Assembly: GCF_002242685.1 (NCBI RefSeq)
Contig: NZ_NBIM01000001.1
Coordinates: 2,021,156 to 2,085,155, forward strand
DNA length: 64,000 nt
DNA from: Oceanimonas doudoroffii
GTDB taxonomy: Bacteria; Pseudomonadota; Gammaproteobacteria; Enterobacterales; Aeromonadaceae
Direction: 5' to 3'
Positions 1-8,644 of this stretch are shown one piece after another. A program made the position numbers and the translations under genes. Each line of letters starts with the position of its first letter. Within the stretch, counting starts at the first letter, position 1. The notes beneath the pieces are model-generated. The model ran no database searches. It saw nothing but the letters and a program-made list of their open reading frames with translations, and was not told where the DNA came from.

Positions 1-76
1 GCGCATACCCCTGGCCGGCAAAGAGCTGCCAGGCTGCTGCCAGGATCTGTGCACGGGTTTTCTGCTTCTTGTCCAT
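1..76 (-). CDS. TetR-family regulator, N-terminal fragment (cut by window edge)
   Basis: Only the first 25 codons are inside the window. The frame starts at an ATG whose complement lies at 74-76 and opens MDKKQKTRAQILAAAWQLF, the usual first helix of a TetR DNA-binding domain (charged lead, T-R-x-x-I-L-x-A-A, then x-L-F-x-x-x-G-Y). It diverges from the small membrane-protein genes at 179-863, and the space between holds two near-identical palindromes, so it probably represses itself and that divergent unit. The ligand-binding domain is not visible, so the inducer is unknown. The family call is good for so short a piece; a longer view could change the subfamily. Confidence 0.7.
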   Translation of the reverse strand, partial: MDKKQKTRAQILAAAWQLFAGQGYA

Positions 77-124
77 CTTTCCTGTCGTCCTGCCTTTAGC
101 GAATGGCACGATTCTAGTTGAAAA

Positions 125-160
125 TTGAGCGCGCTCAAAATATATTAATGAGCGCGCTCA
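125..160. promoter_or_regulatory. Tandem palindromic operators between tetR and divergent gene
   Basis: TTGAGCGCGCTCAA at 125-138 is a perfect 14-bp palindrome. TGAGCGCGCTCA at 149-160 repeats its 12-bp core exactly. The centres are 23 bp apart, about two helical turns. They sit between the divergent TetR start (76) and the next gene start (179). Two copies in such a position is the usual layout of a self-regulating TetR operator; that role is inferred. Confidence 0.7.
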
Positions 161-178
161 ATTTTTAAGGTGAGAATG

Positions 179-391
179 ATGAAATCTCTCTGTATTCGTG
201 TACTTGGCTACGTCCTGTTTCTGCCATTTCTGTTCTTTTACAGCTACATCCTCGGGCCCGTGTTAAAAGTCATACTGGTCCCGGGTGGGCTGGCATTACT
301 GTTCCTGATTCTGGGCTGGCGGGATGGGGTGAAGCCTTTTCTGCATCTCTGCCTGAAACCCGGACAGAAAAAAGAGTCCAAGTCCGTTTAA
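179..391 (+). CDS. Small inner-membrane protein, function unknown
   Basis: A 70-residue protein with two closely spaced hydrophobic segments (about residues 7-27 and 30-47) and a short basic tail ending in K and S residues. It is not a family I recognise. The ATG at 179 is chosen because AAGG at 167-170 lies eight bases before it; GTG at 170 and ATG at 176 are in frame but poorly placed. It is the first gene after the twin TetR palindromes and probably shares a transcript with the membrane protein that follows 31 bases later. Control by the divergent TetR regulator is an inference from position. Confidence 0.55.
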   Translation: MKSLCIRVLGYVLFLPFLFFYSYILGPVLKVILVPGGLALLFLILGWRDGVKPFLHLCLKPGQKKESKSV

Positions 392-422
392 GACACAAGG
401 GGCAGTGCAGAGAGTCATGCCG

Positions 423-863
423 ATGAAGAGCAAGGTATTGTTAAACGCAGGAGGAATGGCCAGTCTGCTCGCCGCCCTGTTACATCTGTCTGTTATTGCC
501 GGTGGCCCGGACTGGTATCGTTTTTTCGGCGCGGGCGAACAAATGGCAAAACTGGCCGAGCAGAGCAGCTGGTATCCGGCATTACTCACCCTGATGATCA
601 GCTCGCTCCTGGCCGCTGCCGCCATGTATGCTTTCTCGGGATCGGGGTTAATTGCCCGTTTACCCTGGCAACGCCCGGTGCTTTGCATCATTACCGGTGT
701 TTACCTGTTTCGCGCCGTCTACGGTGTGTTATTCCTGCTGATAGCTGGTCGCTTTCCGCTATTACAACAGGCCACGGAAAGACCGGTATTTATGCTGGCC
801 AGTTCACTGATCTGCCTGGCAATTTTTCTGGGAGTAAGAAGTCATTGGCATCGTTTGAGCTAA
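423..863 (+). CDS. Predicted four-helix membrane protein, function unknown
   Basis: A 146-residue, strongly hydrophobic protein with about four membrane spans (near residues 5-25, 50-70, 80-105 and 120-140) joined by short loops. There is no signal peptide, and the helices carry no residues that suggest catalysis. Several in-frame starts exist (405, 417, 423); 423 is preferred because GAGAG at about 410-414 is at ribosome-binding distance. It probably forms a two-gene unit with the small membrane protein before it, under the divergent TetR regulator. The family was not recognised with certainty, so no function is given. Confidence 0.55.
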   Translation: MKSKVLLNAGGMASLLAALLHLSVIAGGPDWYRFFGAGEQMAKLAEQSSWYPALLTLMISSLLAAAAMYAFSGSGLIARLPWQRPVLCIITGVYLFRAVYGVLFLLIAGRFPLLQQATERPVFMLASSLICLAIFLGVRSHWHRLS

Positions 864-936
864 TTGCAAAGCCATATAAACGATAAACGTGGGCAGGTCA
901 GACAACCAGCCCACGTTACAGTGCTTATTGCATCAA

Positions 937-2043
937 TCAGTCAATACGGTCTTCAAACACGCTGAGCGACTGGACCTTGGCATCGTCAACCTCGACTCCC
1001 AGCCCCGGGTTATCAGATAGCTCAATGTGTGTTTCGTTACCTGGCATAACGGCAACATCATCTGAAATCATCGCCGGGCCAACCATGTCATTGGCCACGA
1101 TATTGCAATGCGCCATTGCCAGGTGAGCTCCCGCCAGAGTAGCCACACTCGACTCCACCATAGAGCCAATCTGACAAGGAATGTCTGCGGCCAGGCCAAG
1201 CTCGGCCATGGTACGGGCCGCATGCAGGCCTGCGGATTTCATCAGCTTGATATTCACCAGATCCGCCGCATTCAGCCTGATCACCTCGAGCATATCGCGT
1301 ACGCCATGAATGGGCTCATCGGCCATGATCAATGCGTCGGTGGCGCCGGTGATCCGTGCCAGGGCTTCCAGATTTTCAATGGAGACCGGTTGCTCAAACC
1401 AGTCAACCCGATAAGGAGCCGCCTGACGGATCACCTGTAATGCCTGTTTGGCGCTCCATCCCTGATTGGCGTCCACCCTCAGCTTCACATTCGGCTTCAT
1501 CGCCTCACGCACTTTCGCAATACGTTCAATATCCAGCTCCGGAGCATCACCCAGTTTTATCTTGATTGAGCTATAGCCTCGCTTGCAGGCATCCTGCGCC
1601 TGGCGCGCCATTTCTTCCGGATCCAGCATACTGATCACACAAGGCAGCTCAATACGGGTATGGTGACGGCCGCCCAGTAATGTGTAGAGCGGAACGTTAC
1701 ACTGCCTGGCCAGCAAGTCATGCAAGGCAATATCCAGTGCGGCTTTGGCTGAGGGGTTATGACGTATTCGGGTTTCAGCAACACGATGGAAATAACCGAT
1801 GCTGTCTACCGGTTTTCCGATAAGCAGAGGAGCCAGCTCCCTGGCAATGATCTGCCGGGCCGACTGCCAGGTTTCACCCGACACATGCTGGTCAACAACG
1901 GCTTCTCCCCAGCCAACTTGTCCTGAGCTTGACTCAACCTTCACCAGAATGCTTTCAATATCTTCATAGGTATCGTAAGCAATCTTGAATGGCTGTTTGA
2001 GAGGCAGACGAATACCATAAACAGTGATTTGTTTAATTTTCAT
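937..2043 (-). CDS. Enolase-superfamily dipeptide epimerase (L-Ala-D/L-Glu epimerase type)
   Basis: A 368-residue mandelate racemase/muconate-lactonising-type enzyme: N-terminal capping domain to about residue 125, then a TIM-barrel. It has the acid-base pair of the epimerase subgroup: K161-x-K163 (SIKIKLG) on one face and K266 (NIKLMKSAG) on the other. The magnesium ligands are D191 (DANQGW), E218 (EQP) and D242 (ADEP). Known members epimerise dipeptides such as L-Ala-D-Glu. The start at 2043 opens MKIKQITVYG, the family's normal N-terminus; a longer in-frame reading adds 20 unlike residues and overlaps the transporter. It is last in a unit with a YfcC carrier and an M20 hydrolase, which fits peptide or N-acyl-amino-acid use. 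The exact substrate is not settled; muconate-type cycloisomerases are close relatives. Confidence 0.8.
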   Translation of the reverse strand: MKIKQITVYGIRLPLKQPFKIAYDTYEDIESILVKVESSSGQVGWGEAVVDQHVSGETWQSARQIIARELAPLLIGKPVDSIGYFHRVAETRIRHNPSAKAALDIALHDLLARQCNVPLYTLLGGRHHTRIELPCVISMLDPEEMARQAQDACKRGYSSIKIKLGDAPELDIERIAKVREAMKPNVKLRVDANQGWSAKQALQVIRQAAPYRVDWFEQPVSIENLEALARITGATDALIMADEPIHGVRDMLEVIRLNAADLVNIKLMKSAGLHAARTMAELGLAADIPCQIGSMVESSVATLAGAHLAMAHCNIVANDMVGPAMISDDVAVMPGNETHIELSDNPGLGVEVDDAKVQSLSVFEDRID

Positions 2044-2056
2044 AGAAATATGTCCT

Positions 2057-3454
2057 TCAAGACCAGGAAATATAGTAAGCAAGGGTAACCATACTGATCG
2101 CAAGCGCCAGCTGTATCAGAAAAAGTGGCAGAATCCATTGAATCCATTTCCCCCAAGACACTCCCGCTACCGATAATCCCGCCATAAAGTAACCGGAAGT
2201 CGGTGTGATGATATTGGTAATGCCATCCCCCAGCTGAAAGGCAAGCACCGCGGTCTGCCGGGTAACTCCCACCAGGTCGGCGAGTGGCACCATCAAAGGC
2301 ATGGTCAGCGCAGCCTGTCCGCTACCGGACGGCACCAGGCAATTAAGCACCAGCTGGACAAGAAACATACCGACAGCCGTCAGTACAGGAGGCATGCTCC
2401 CAATCACCTGCTCCAGCTGATAAAGAATGGTATCCAGTATATTGCCGTCCTTAAGTACAATAAGAATACCGAAGGCAAACCCCACCACCAGGGCGCCCAT
2501 GGCAATTTCCTTAAGTCCGTTCACAAAATGCTCGGCGATTTCGTTCGGGCTCATCCGGGCAAATATCCCAACGGCCATGCCCATCATCAGGAAGACAGCG
2601 GATATCTCACCGATATACCAGCCATGACGTATCACGCCATATGCAATCAGCAGGATAGAGCCAGAAAACGCCGTCAGAATGAAACGGTCGGCGGTGCCGA
2701 GCGGAGCGAGATCGGATATTTCTTTATTCAGCTCAGCCGCAGAGCCTGGTGGTGACTTCACCCTGGCTGCATATAACGTGACAAACGCGATACTGACCCC
2801 GACAAATACAAACCAGTAGGCAACCCGCAAACCAAGGCCGGAGAACATGGGTAGCTGCGCAATATCCTGAGCCACACCAACCGTAAACGGGTTCATGAAT
2901 GCAGCAGAAAATCCGGCACCGGCACCAACCAGCGGCACGGCAGCGGCCACCATGGCGTTATAGCCCAGCATTTTCATTATTGGCGCAAGAATAATGATGA
3001 AGGCAATACTTTCCTCCGCCATTCCAAATGTTGCACCGCCAATGGCAAACAGCAGCATCAGTAATGGAATAAGGATAAGATCATTACCCGAGAGGCTGCG
3101 GCTAATGCTGTTAACCAGTTTTTGCAGCACCCCCGTTGCCTTAAGAACACCGAATGCGCCACCGGAGATAAAAATAAAGAAGATAATACTACTGCCTTCT
3201 TTCATTCCGCTGAAAACAGCCATAAAGGGAGTTAGCAGTGTAGCTTGCTGCCCTTCCATAACGGAGTAGCTGCCGGGCACCACCACCGTTTTACCTTGCT
3301 CTGAAATAACACGTTCATAGCTGCCCGCATCAACCAGATAGGTCATTGCAGCCGCAATACAGATAAAGGTAAACAAGACCACAAAAATATGAGGAAAGGC
3401 AAATTGCCGACGCGATGTTGCCTCAAGCGTAACAGTCCTGTCCATCTGACTCAT
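2057..3454 (-). CDS. YfcC-family (DcuC/C4-dicarboxylate carrier superfamily) transporter
   Basis: A 465-residue inner-membrane carrier with about 11-12 hydrophobic spans. It has the YfcC features: an N-terminal helix followed by a periplasmic loop (AGSYER...VVPGSYSV), an inner repeat with GGATFGMAEESIAFI near residue 140, and a C-terminal GDGITNIITPTSGYFMAGL. Family members are annotated as basic amino-acid antiporters or peptide/dicarboxylate carriers, but few have been tested. The start at 3454 has GGGAGG six bases upstream. It lies between an M20 amidohydrolase (14 bases before) and the epimerase (13 bases after), so the three should be one transcript, and it probably imports the substrate of the hydrolase. 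Substrate unknown. Confidence 0.85.
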   Translation of the reverse strand: MSQMDRTVTLEATSRRQFAFPHIFVVLFTFICIAAAMTYLVDAGSYERVISEQGKTVVVPGSYSVMEGQQATLLTPFMAVFSGMKEGSSIIFFIFISGGAFGVLKATGVLQKLVNSISRSLSGNDLILIPLLMLLFAIGGATFGMAEESIAFIIILAPIMKMLGYNAMVAAAVPLVGAGAGFSAAFMNPFTVGVAQDIAQLPMFSGLGLRVAYWFVFVGVSIAFVTLYAARVKSPPGSAAELNKEISDLAPLGTADRFILTAFSGSILLIAYGVIRHGWYIGEISAVFLMMGMAVGIFARMSPNEIAEHFVNGLKEIAMGALVVGFAFGILIVLKDGNILDTILYQLEQVIGSMPPVLTAVGMFLVQLVLNCLVPSGSGQAALTMPLMVPLADLVGVTRQTAVLAFQLGDGITNIITPTSGYFMAGLSVAGVSWGKWIQWILPLFLIQLALAISMVTLAYYISWS

Positions 3455-3468
3455 ATAGCCTCCCTGGC

Positions 3469-4626
3469 TTACTGGTTATTGTCGAGAAAACGTCTGGCAA
3501 CATGGGAAAGAAAACGGCTTCCCTTCTCCAGAATACTGTCGTTAAAGTCGTAATCCGGCTGATGGAGCTGGGGGGCATGGCAGCCGGCTCCATTACCAAT
3601 CCATGCATACACACCGGGCACCTCTTCCAGAAACGCCCCCATATCGTCTGCTCCCATGCTAATGGGATGCTCAACCAGCCCCTCAGCGCCCCATAGCTCC
3701 TCTACCACGCTGCGGGACAGCACCGTCAGGTCAGGATCATTTGCTACCGGAGGCGTTGAACGCCGGTAATCAATGGTCTGAGTGCACCCTGTTGCCAGCG
3801 CCACTCCCTGTGCAATATCGTGAATCCGTTTTTCAATGTCCTGTCTGACCTCAGGCCTGAAACTGCGGGCCGTTCCCTTCAGACTGGCAGAAGTGGGGAT
3901 CACGTTACTGGCAAAGCCACTTTGCAGGCTCCCGACACTGACCACCGCAATGTCTTCAGGATTAATATTGCGGCTGACTATCTGCTGCAGAGCCGTTACA
4001 AATAGCCCGGAAGCCAGTACCGGATCCGACGAAAGGTGAGGCATGGCGCCATGACCACCTTCTGCATGAAATTCGATTTCAAAGTCATCGCTAGATGCCA
4101 TATGAGGCCGACCGTGTATCACAAAACGACCCGCTTCCACCCCGGGCCAGTTATGCAACCCAAACATGGCATCAACCGGGAAACGTGCCAGCAAGCCGTC
4201 CTCAAGCATCGCAGGGGCCCCGGTACCCAATTCTTCGGCGGGTTGGAAGATAAGTACAACACGGCCAGATGCCGGCCTGTTCTTTAGCAGAGACATCGCC
4301 GCCCCTATCAACATCGCCGCATGACCGTCATGGCCGCATGCATGCATCACTCCCTGATGCTCGGAAGCATGTCCGGTCACATTCGTCTCGGCGATCGGCA
4401 ACGCATCCATGTCTGCTCTCAAACCAACACTGGCACCGGCGGTCAAACCATGGATAACGCCGACCACACCATGGCCACCAATGTTTTGGTAGATTTCATC
4501 CACGCCAATAGCACGTAACATGCAGACGATTCGTTCTGCCGTCTGCTGCTCGGCACCAGACAACTCCGGAAAGCGGTGCAACTCTTGTCGAAAAGCAATT
4601 ATGCGCTCAATATCCTGCTTATTCAT
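3469..4626 (-). CDS. M20D-family metal-dependent amidohydrolase (hippurate/N-acyl-amino-acid hydrolase type)
   Basis: A 385-residue cytoplasmic metallo-amidohydrolase of the M20D group (hippuricase, IAA-amino-acid hydrolase, N-acetyl-diaminopimelate deacetylase). Visible marks are HRFPELSGAE near the N-terminus, LRADMDALPI, the metal motif HACGHDGHAAML near residue 100, FQPAEELGTGAPAM and HGAMPH in the dimerisation domain. Such enzymes release an amino acid from an N-acyl or aryl-acyl group. ATG at 4626 (MNKQDIERI) is preferred, with GAGGG about ten bases before it; an in-frame TTG at 4656 is possible. It is first gene of the unit with the YfcC carrier and the epimerase and diverges from a LysR gene that probably controls it. 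The acyl group cannot be read from sequence. Confidence 0.88.
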   Translation of the reverse strand: MNKQDIERIIAFRQELHRFPELSGAEQQTAERIVCMLRAIGVDEIYQNIGGHGVVGVIHGLTAGASVGLRADMDALPIAETNVTGHASEHQGVMHACGHDGHAAMLIGAAMSLLKNRPASGRVVLIFQPAEELGTGAPAMLEDGLLARFPVDAMFGLHNWPGVEAGRFVIHGRPHMASSDDFEIEFHAEGGHGAMPHLSSDPVLASGLFVTALQQIVSRNINPEDIAVVSVGSLQSGFASNVIPTSASLKGTARSFRPEVRQDIEKRIHDIAQGVALATGCTQTIDYRRSTPPVANDPDLTVLSRSVVEELWGAEGLVEHPISMGADDMGAFLEEVPGVYAWIGNGAGCHAPQLHQPDYDFNDSILEKGSRFLSHVARRFLDNNQ

Positions 4627-4847
4627 TAACCAGAACCCTCGATTTTCCGTCTTCAAAATTTCCCCAAACTACTGATTTTTTTAACAAATTCAGCGCATAA
4701 GAAGATGAAAACAACCACGGGATCTCAGCGTCCGTGAAGTTGCACTAAAAAGTGTTTTTCAGCATATTCAACGAATCAAAGGTGGAACAATACTTCTTCT
4801 CTATAGAGTCATGCCTTTCTGGTATGTCATGCAGGTCGCAGCACGTT

Positions 4848-5747
4848 ATGGATATAAAGAAACTGAGGTACTTTTTGTCGGTCGTTAACGAAGGCTCTAT
4901 CACCTCTGCGGCCAAAAAAATCCCTATCGCCCAGCCGGCCCTGACTCGTCAGATACGACTGCTGGAAGAAAGCCTGAACACCAGGTTACTGGACCGGAAC
5001 TACAAAGGTGTCGCCTTAACGGCGGCAGGGGAGTTTCTGTATGAAAGCGCACGCCGGCTGGTGGATGAGTTCGACAGTATCATCATGCAGACCAAGGAAA
5101 TTGCAGACGAAAACACCGAGAGTCTCGCCATTGGTATTACCACCATTCATCCCTACATACCCGGAATATCAGGACTGATCAGCAGGTTTCGCGCCCAGAA
5201 CCCGAACATCAAGCTGTCACTTGAATCCATGCTGTCTGGCCCTCAGACCTCCGCCATTCTCGAAGGCCGCATAGACGCCGGTATATTATTTATGGAAGAT
5301 GAGGATGAATCATTATTTGATACATTTACCATCAGTACCTATCCCATGGCCGTGATCAGCAGCCGTTATGCAGGCCTGCTGGTAACCCCTCCCAACTCGT
5401 TACATGATCTCGACGGTCTGCCCTTTATCCGCTTCAAGCGGACCTCTACTCCGGGCAGCTACGACCGTATAGACCAGCATTTTCGCGATGCCGGGATCAC
5501 CCCCAATGTTATTCAGGAATGTCACGATGACATCACCATTCGCAGCCTGGTCGCGACAGGAATGGGATACGCCATCATGCCCGGCATACTCGCTGCTGGT
5601 GATGACAACCTGATTGCCTATCAACTGGATGATCTCGATATTGACTCATCACTGAAGCTGGCATGGCGTAAAGGAAGCACATCCGAAGAAGTTGAAACAC
5701 TGTTGGCCATTGCCAAAAGTGAGTCAATCGCGGGCCCAGTTTCCTAG
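4848..5747 (+). CDS. LysR-family transcriptional regulator of the peptide/acyl-amino-acid module
   Basis: A 299-residue LysR protein: winged helix-turn-helix in residues 1-60 (MDIKKLRYFLSVVNEGSIT..., QPALTRQIRLLE) and a periplasmic-binding-like effector domain after it. The true start is the ATG at 4848; upstream in-frame codons add 32 residues that do not look like a LysR start. It diverges from the M20 hydrolase gene with about 220 bp between starts, the classic LysR layout, and is followed by a DapA-type aldolase on the same strand after 196 bp. It probably activates the divergent operon in response to its substrate. The GAGRI-type effector region (residues 90-290) gives no ligand clue. 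Confidence 0.88.
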   Translation: MDIKKLRYFLSVVNEGSITSAAKKIPIAQPALTRQIRLLEESLNTRLLDRNYKGVALTAAGEFLYESARRLVDEFDSIIMQTKEIADENTESLAIGITTIHPYIPGISGLISRFRAQNPNIKLSLESMLSGPQTSAILEGRIDAGILFMEDEDESLFDTFTISTYPMAVISSRYAGLLVTPPNSLHDLDGLPFIRFKRTSTPGSYDRIDQHFRDAGITPNVIQECHDDITIRSLVATGMGYAIMPGILAAGDDNLIAYQLDDLDIDSSLKLAWRKGSTSEEVETLLAIAKSESIAGPVS

Positions 5748-5943
5748 AGCAAGGAACAACAAGAACGGCAAGCCATCGGCCGGAGCGGAAACGAACCATA
5801 TTAAAAACGACGGCTCTTTCAGCGCCGGTGGTCCCCAAACATGCGGACAGCCCCAAAATACATCGAAGAAAACGAGGAAGAATGGTAGCCATATAACCCC
5901 ATATCCCTATCAGGCTATGCCCACCACCCAGGAGCCAGACAAC

Positions 5944-6831
5944 ATGTTTAGTGGTTTAAGCGCGTTTCCCCTTACCCCCATGAATGCGAAAGGACCGGAC
6001 GAAGCGGCATTTGTGTGCCTGATTGAGCGCCTGGCCGAGGCAAAGGTGGACTCTATCGGTGCCCTGGGTTCCACCGGCAGCTATGCCTATCTGAACCGGG
6101 CCGAGCGGGCGAGAGTCGCCCGACTGGCGGTACAGCATGCCGGCCAGGTACCGGTGATGGTGGGCATAGGCGCGACGAGCACCCGAGAAGTGCTGCGCCT
6201 TGCCGAAGATGCCCAGCTGGCCGGTGCCAGTGCATTGTTGCTGGCACCTGTGTCCTATCAGCCATTGACCAGTGAAGAAGTGTACGAGCTGTATAGCAGC
6301 GTGAGTCACGAACTGTCGGTGCCGCTCTGTGTCTATGACAATCCCCGAACCACTCATTTTGAATTCAGTGACGAGCTGCATGGCCGTATCGCACGCTTGC
6401 CCGGCGTCGCTTCCATCAAAATTCCCGGTGTTCCCGCCGAACCAGAGGCCGCAAGGGAGCGAGTGGCACGTCTGCGTAAGCTGATACCGTCCCATGTATC
6501 CATCGGCATCAGCGGAGATCCCTGGGCTGCGACCGGCCTTAACGCCGGCTGTGAAATCTGGTATTCGGTGCTGGGAGGCCTCTTTCCCCAAGCCGCCCTT
6601 GCACTGACCAGGGCGGCGCAGCGGGGTGATGCCGCACTGGCCGAACAGCTATCAAGGCAACTGGCTCCGCTCTGGGCCATGTACAACCAGCATGGTAGCG
6701 CGCGAGTCACGGCTGCCGCAGCGGAATTGCTGGGGTATGTGAACGCTCCTTGCTTGCCGGCTCCTCTTCAAGCACTGAATAACACTGAGCGGACGACACT
6801 GGCCTCCTTGCTGACTAAGCTGGCGTTGTAA
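5944..6831 (+). CDS. DapA/NanA-type class I aldolase (dihydrodipicolinate synthase family)
   Basis: A 295-residue TIM-barrel protein of the DHDPS/N-acetylneuraminate lyase family. The Schiff-base lysine is K159 (ASIKIPG) and the partner tyrosine is Y131 (CVYDNPRTT). The usual GTTGE pyruvate-carboxylate loop is replaced by GSTGSY at about residues 42-47, which argues against true dihydrodipicolinate synthase and for a catabolic aldolase or dehydratase. The start at 5944 has AGGAG about nine bases upstream; upstream in-frame codons overlap the LysR gene and are unlike the family. It follows the LysR gene on the same strand and faces away from the M20/YfcC/epimerase unit, so it may handle a product of that pathway. 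Substrate unknown. Confidence 0.82.
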   Translation: MFSGLSAFPLTPMNAKGPDEAAFVCLIERLAEAKVDSIGALGSTGSYAYLNRAERARVARLAVQHAGQVPVMVGIGATSTREVLRLAEDAQLAGASALLLAPVSYQPLTSEEVYELYSSVSHELSVPLCVYDNPRTTHFEFSDELHGRIARLPGVASIKIPGVPAEPEAARERVARLRKLIPSHVSIGISGDPWAATGLNAGCEIWYSVLGGLFPQAALALTRAAQRGDAALAEQLSRQLAPLWAMYNQHGSARVTAAAAELLGYVNAPCLPAPLQALNNTERTTLASLLTKLAL

Positions 6832-6966
6832 CTGTCCTTTGCCCATGGTCATCGAGCATAAAAGGGCCAGGCCTTCAGTAAGGTTTAAATGAAAGACATT
6901 CCCCCTTGGCCTGTTCCGTCAATATATTGAATACTGTTCACTATGCCGATCAGAGAAGCCCGCACC

Positions 6967-7794
6967 ATGACCGAAGCCCACGCCGAGCTGGTTGAGTTTA
7001 TTCATCAATACCCTCGCCTGCTGGTGCTGACCGGTGCCGGCATCAGCACCGATTCGGGTATTCCCGACTACCGGGATCAACAGGGCCAGTGGAAGCGTCA
7101 GCAGCCGGTGCAGCACCCGGACTTTATGCGCTGCGAACACACCCGCAAGCGCTACTGGGGCCGCAGCCTGGTGGGCTGGCCGGTGATGCGCGACGCCCTG
7201 CCCAACCCGGCCCACAATGCCCTGGCACAACTGGAGCAACTGGGGCATGTCAGCCTGCTGGTCACTCAGAACGTCGACGGCCTGCACCAGCGCGCCGGCA
7301 GTCACCGAGTGGTTGACTTGCACGGCCGCTCCGATCGAGTGGTGTGCATGAGCTGCGACTACCGCTGCAGCCGGAACGACACCCACCGGCGCAGCGCCGA
7401 ACTGAATCCGGACTTCACCCATTACACCGCCGCCACGGCGCCGGATGGCGATGCCGATCTGGAAGTGGACTTTAGCCGTTTTCGTATTCCCGAGTGCCAC
7501 CGCTGTGGCGGCATTCTCAAGCCCGACGTGGTGTTCTTTGGCGACAATGTGCCCAAACAGCGTGTGGTGAATGCCCTGGACGCCCTTGAAGCTGCCGACG
7601 GTCTGCTGGTGATCGGCTCGTCGCTGATGGTCTATTCCGGCTTTCGCTTCTGCCGCAAGGCGCAGGAATGGAACAAGCCCATAGCAGCCCTCACGCTGGG
7701 TAAAACCCGCGCCGATGCGCTGCTCAGCCTCAAGCTGAATGCGTCCATCACCCCGCTGCTGCAGGCGGCATTGCACGGGCTGAATGCGCAATAA
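6967..7794 (+). CDS. Sir2-family NAD-dependent protein deacylase
   Basis: A 275-residue sirtuin that removes acyl groups from lysines using NAD. The NAD-binding GAGIS at residues 23-27, the DYRD segment after it, TQNVDGLHQRAG and the catalytic histidine in DLHGR are all present. Four zinc cysteines can be counted: C-x-x-C near residue 122 (CMSCDY) and C-x-x-C near residue 172 (CHRCGG). The longer-than-usual zinc module places it in the class that bacteria share with SIR4-type proteins rather than with E. coli CobB. ATG at 6967 is preferred; an earlier in-frame ATG at 6943 has no ribosome-binding site. It stands alone between the DapA-type gene and the cyclotransferase-like gene. Targets are unknown. 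Confidence 0.9.
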   Translation: MTEAHAELVEFIHQYPRLLVLTGAGISTDSGIPDYRDQQGQWKRQQPVQHPDFMRCEHTRKRYWGRSLVGWPVMRDALPNPAHNALAQLEQLGHVSLLVTQNVDGLHQRAGSHRVVDLHGRSDRVVCMSCDYRCSRNDTHRRSAELNPDFTHYTAATAPDGDADLEVDFSRFRIPECHRCGGILKPDVVFFGDNVPKQRVVNALDALEAADGLLVIGSSLMVYSGFRFCRKAQEWNKPIAALTLGKTRADALLSLKLNASITPLLQAALHGLNAQ

Positions 7795-8036
7795 CTCGCC
7801 TTTCTAAAAGCCGGTTCAAACCATTACGACAACGAGCTTGCCATTCCCCTTGGCCCATTCGGTATAATTTTCGGACGTGACCTCATGCGATCAGGCATGC
7901 ACCTGACGCTCACGATGAAAAGTAAGTGTGACTATCAAACACGTCACCTCAGCCAGGAATGCGACGTACGACAAGGGAACGGTCTCAATATAGATACCCG
8001 CAGCGCGAAAAAGGTTCGCTGCCATGAGGAGGATGA

Positions 8037-8369
8037 ATGACCACAAGACTGTTCGTTTACGGCACCCTGGGGCCGGGCAGGCCCAATGAGCATGTGCTGA
8101 CCGCCATTGGCGGCTCCTGGGAAACCGCCACCATCACGGGAACGCTACGCCAGGAAGGCTGGGGGGCTGCCATGGGTTACCCCGGTATAGACCTGGATGA
8201 CAACGGCGAGAAGATTGAAGGCTTTGTCTTTAGCTCGCAAAATTTGTCCGAGCACTGGGCCGCCCTGGATGAATTTGAAGGTGAGGGTTACGAGCGGGTC
8301 TTGACCAAGGTCACGCTGACGAATGGCAGCACGGTGGAAGCATACGTTTATACCTTGAGCAAAGCCTGA
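8037..8369 (+). CDS. Gamma-glutamylcyclotransferase-like protein (AIG2/GGCT fold)
   Basis: A 110-residue protein of the gamma-glutamylcyclotransferase-like (YtfP/AIG2) family. It opens TTRLFVYGTLGPGRPNEHVL, with the conserved YGTL substrate-binding loop at residues 8-11, and carries the family glutamate in WAALDEFEGEGYER near residue 82. Relatives cleave gamma-glutamyl amines or gamma-glutamyl amino acids to 5-oxoproline, but many bacterial YtfP proteins have no shown activity. A strong AGGAGG lies directly before the start. The 240 bp upstream hold no gene that I can support. It appears to be a single-gene unit. Confidence 0.85.
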   Translation: MTTRLFVYGTLGPGRPNEHVLTAIGGSWETATITGTLRQEGWGAAMGYPGIDLDDNGEKIEGFVFSSQNLSEHWAALDEFEGEGYERVLTKVTLTNGSTVEAYVYTLSKA

Positions 8370-8644
8370 CCGCTTTCTGAAGAACAACTCCCCGCGATTG
8401 CGGTTATCGCCGACCAGGGCCACCTGGCGGTTAGCATTGTCCTGATAAAAAGAGACATGGCGATCACCATGATTGCCATCACTCCGGTCGAACAAGTCAT
8501 CACCTTGGTTAATGGGGTGACATTTTCATCAAGACAGCCCAAGCAATAAGGAATACGCCCTATTAGGCTCCAGCCCAGCCCGGTGTGTCTAAGCCCAAGA
8601 CTATTGTAGAATCAGCGCCAGCCCTTCACTCCCAAGGAGCCGCC

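Noticed and set aside
6919-7791. Open frame of 290 codons on the minus strand
   Set aside because: Antisense to the sirtuin gene; low-complexity composition.
8370-8580. Minus-strand reading with GNHGDRHVSFYQDN-like peptide, possible gene remnant
   Set aside because: Short, with no start signal and no recognisable family; could not be told from chance open frame.
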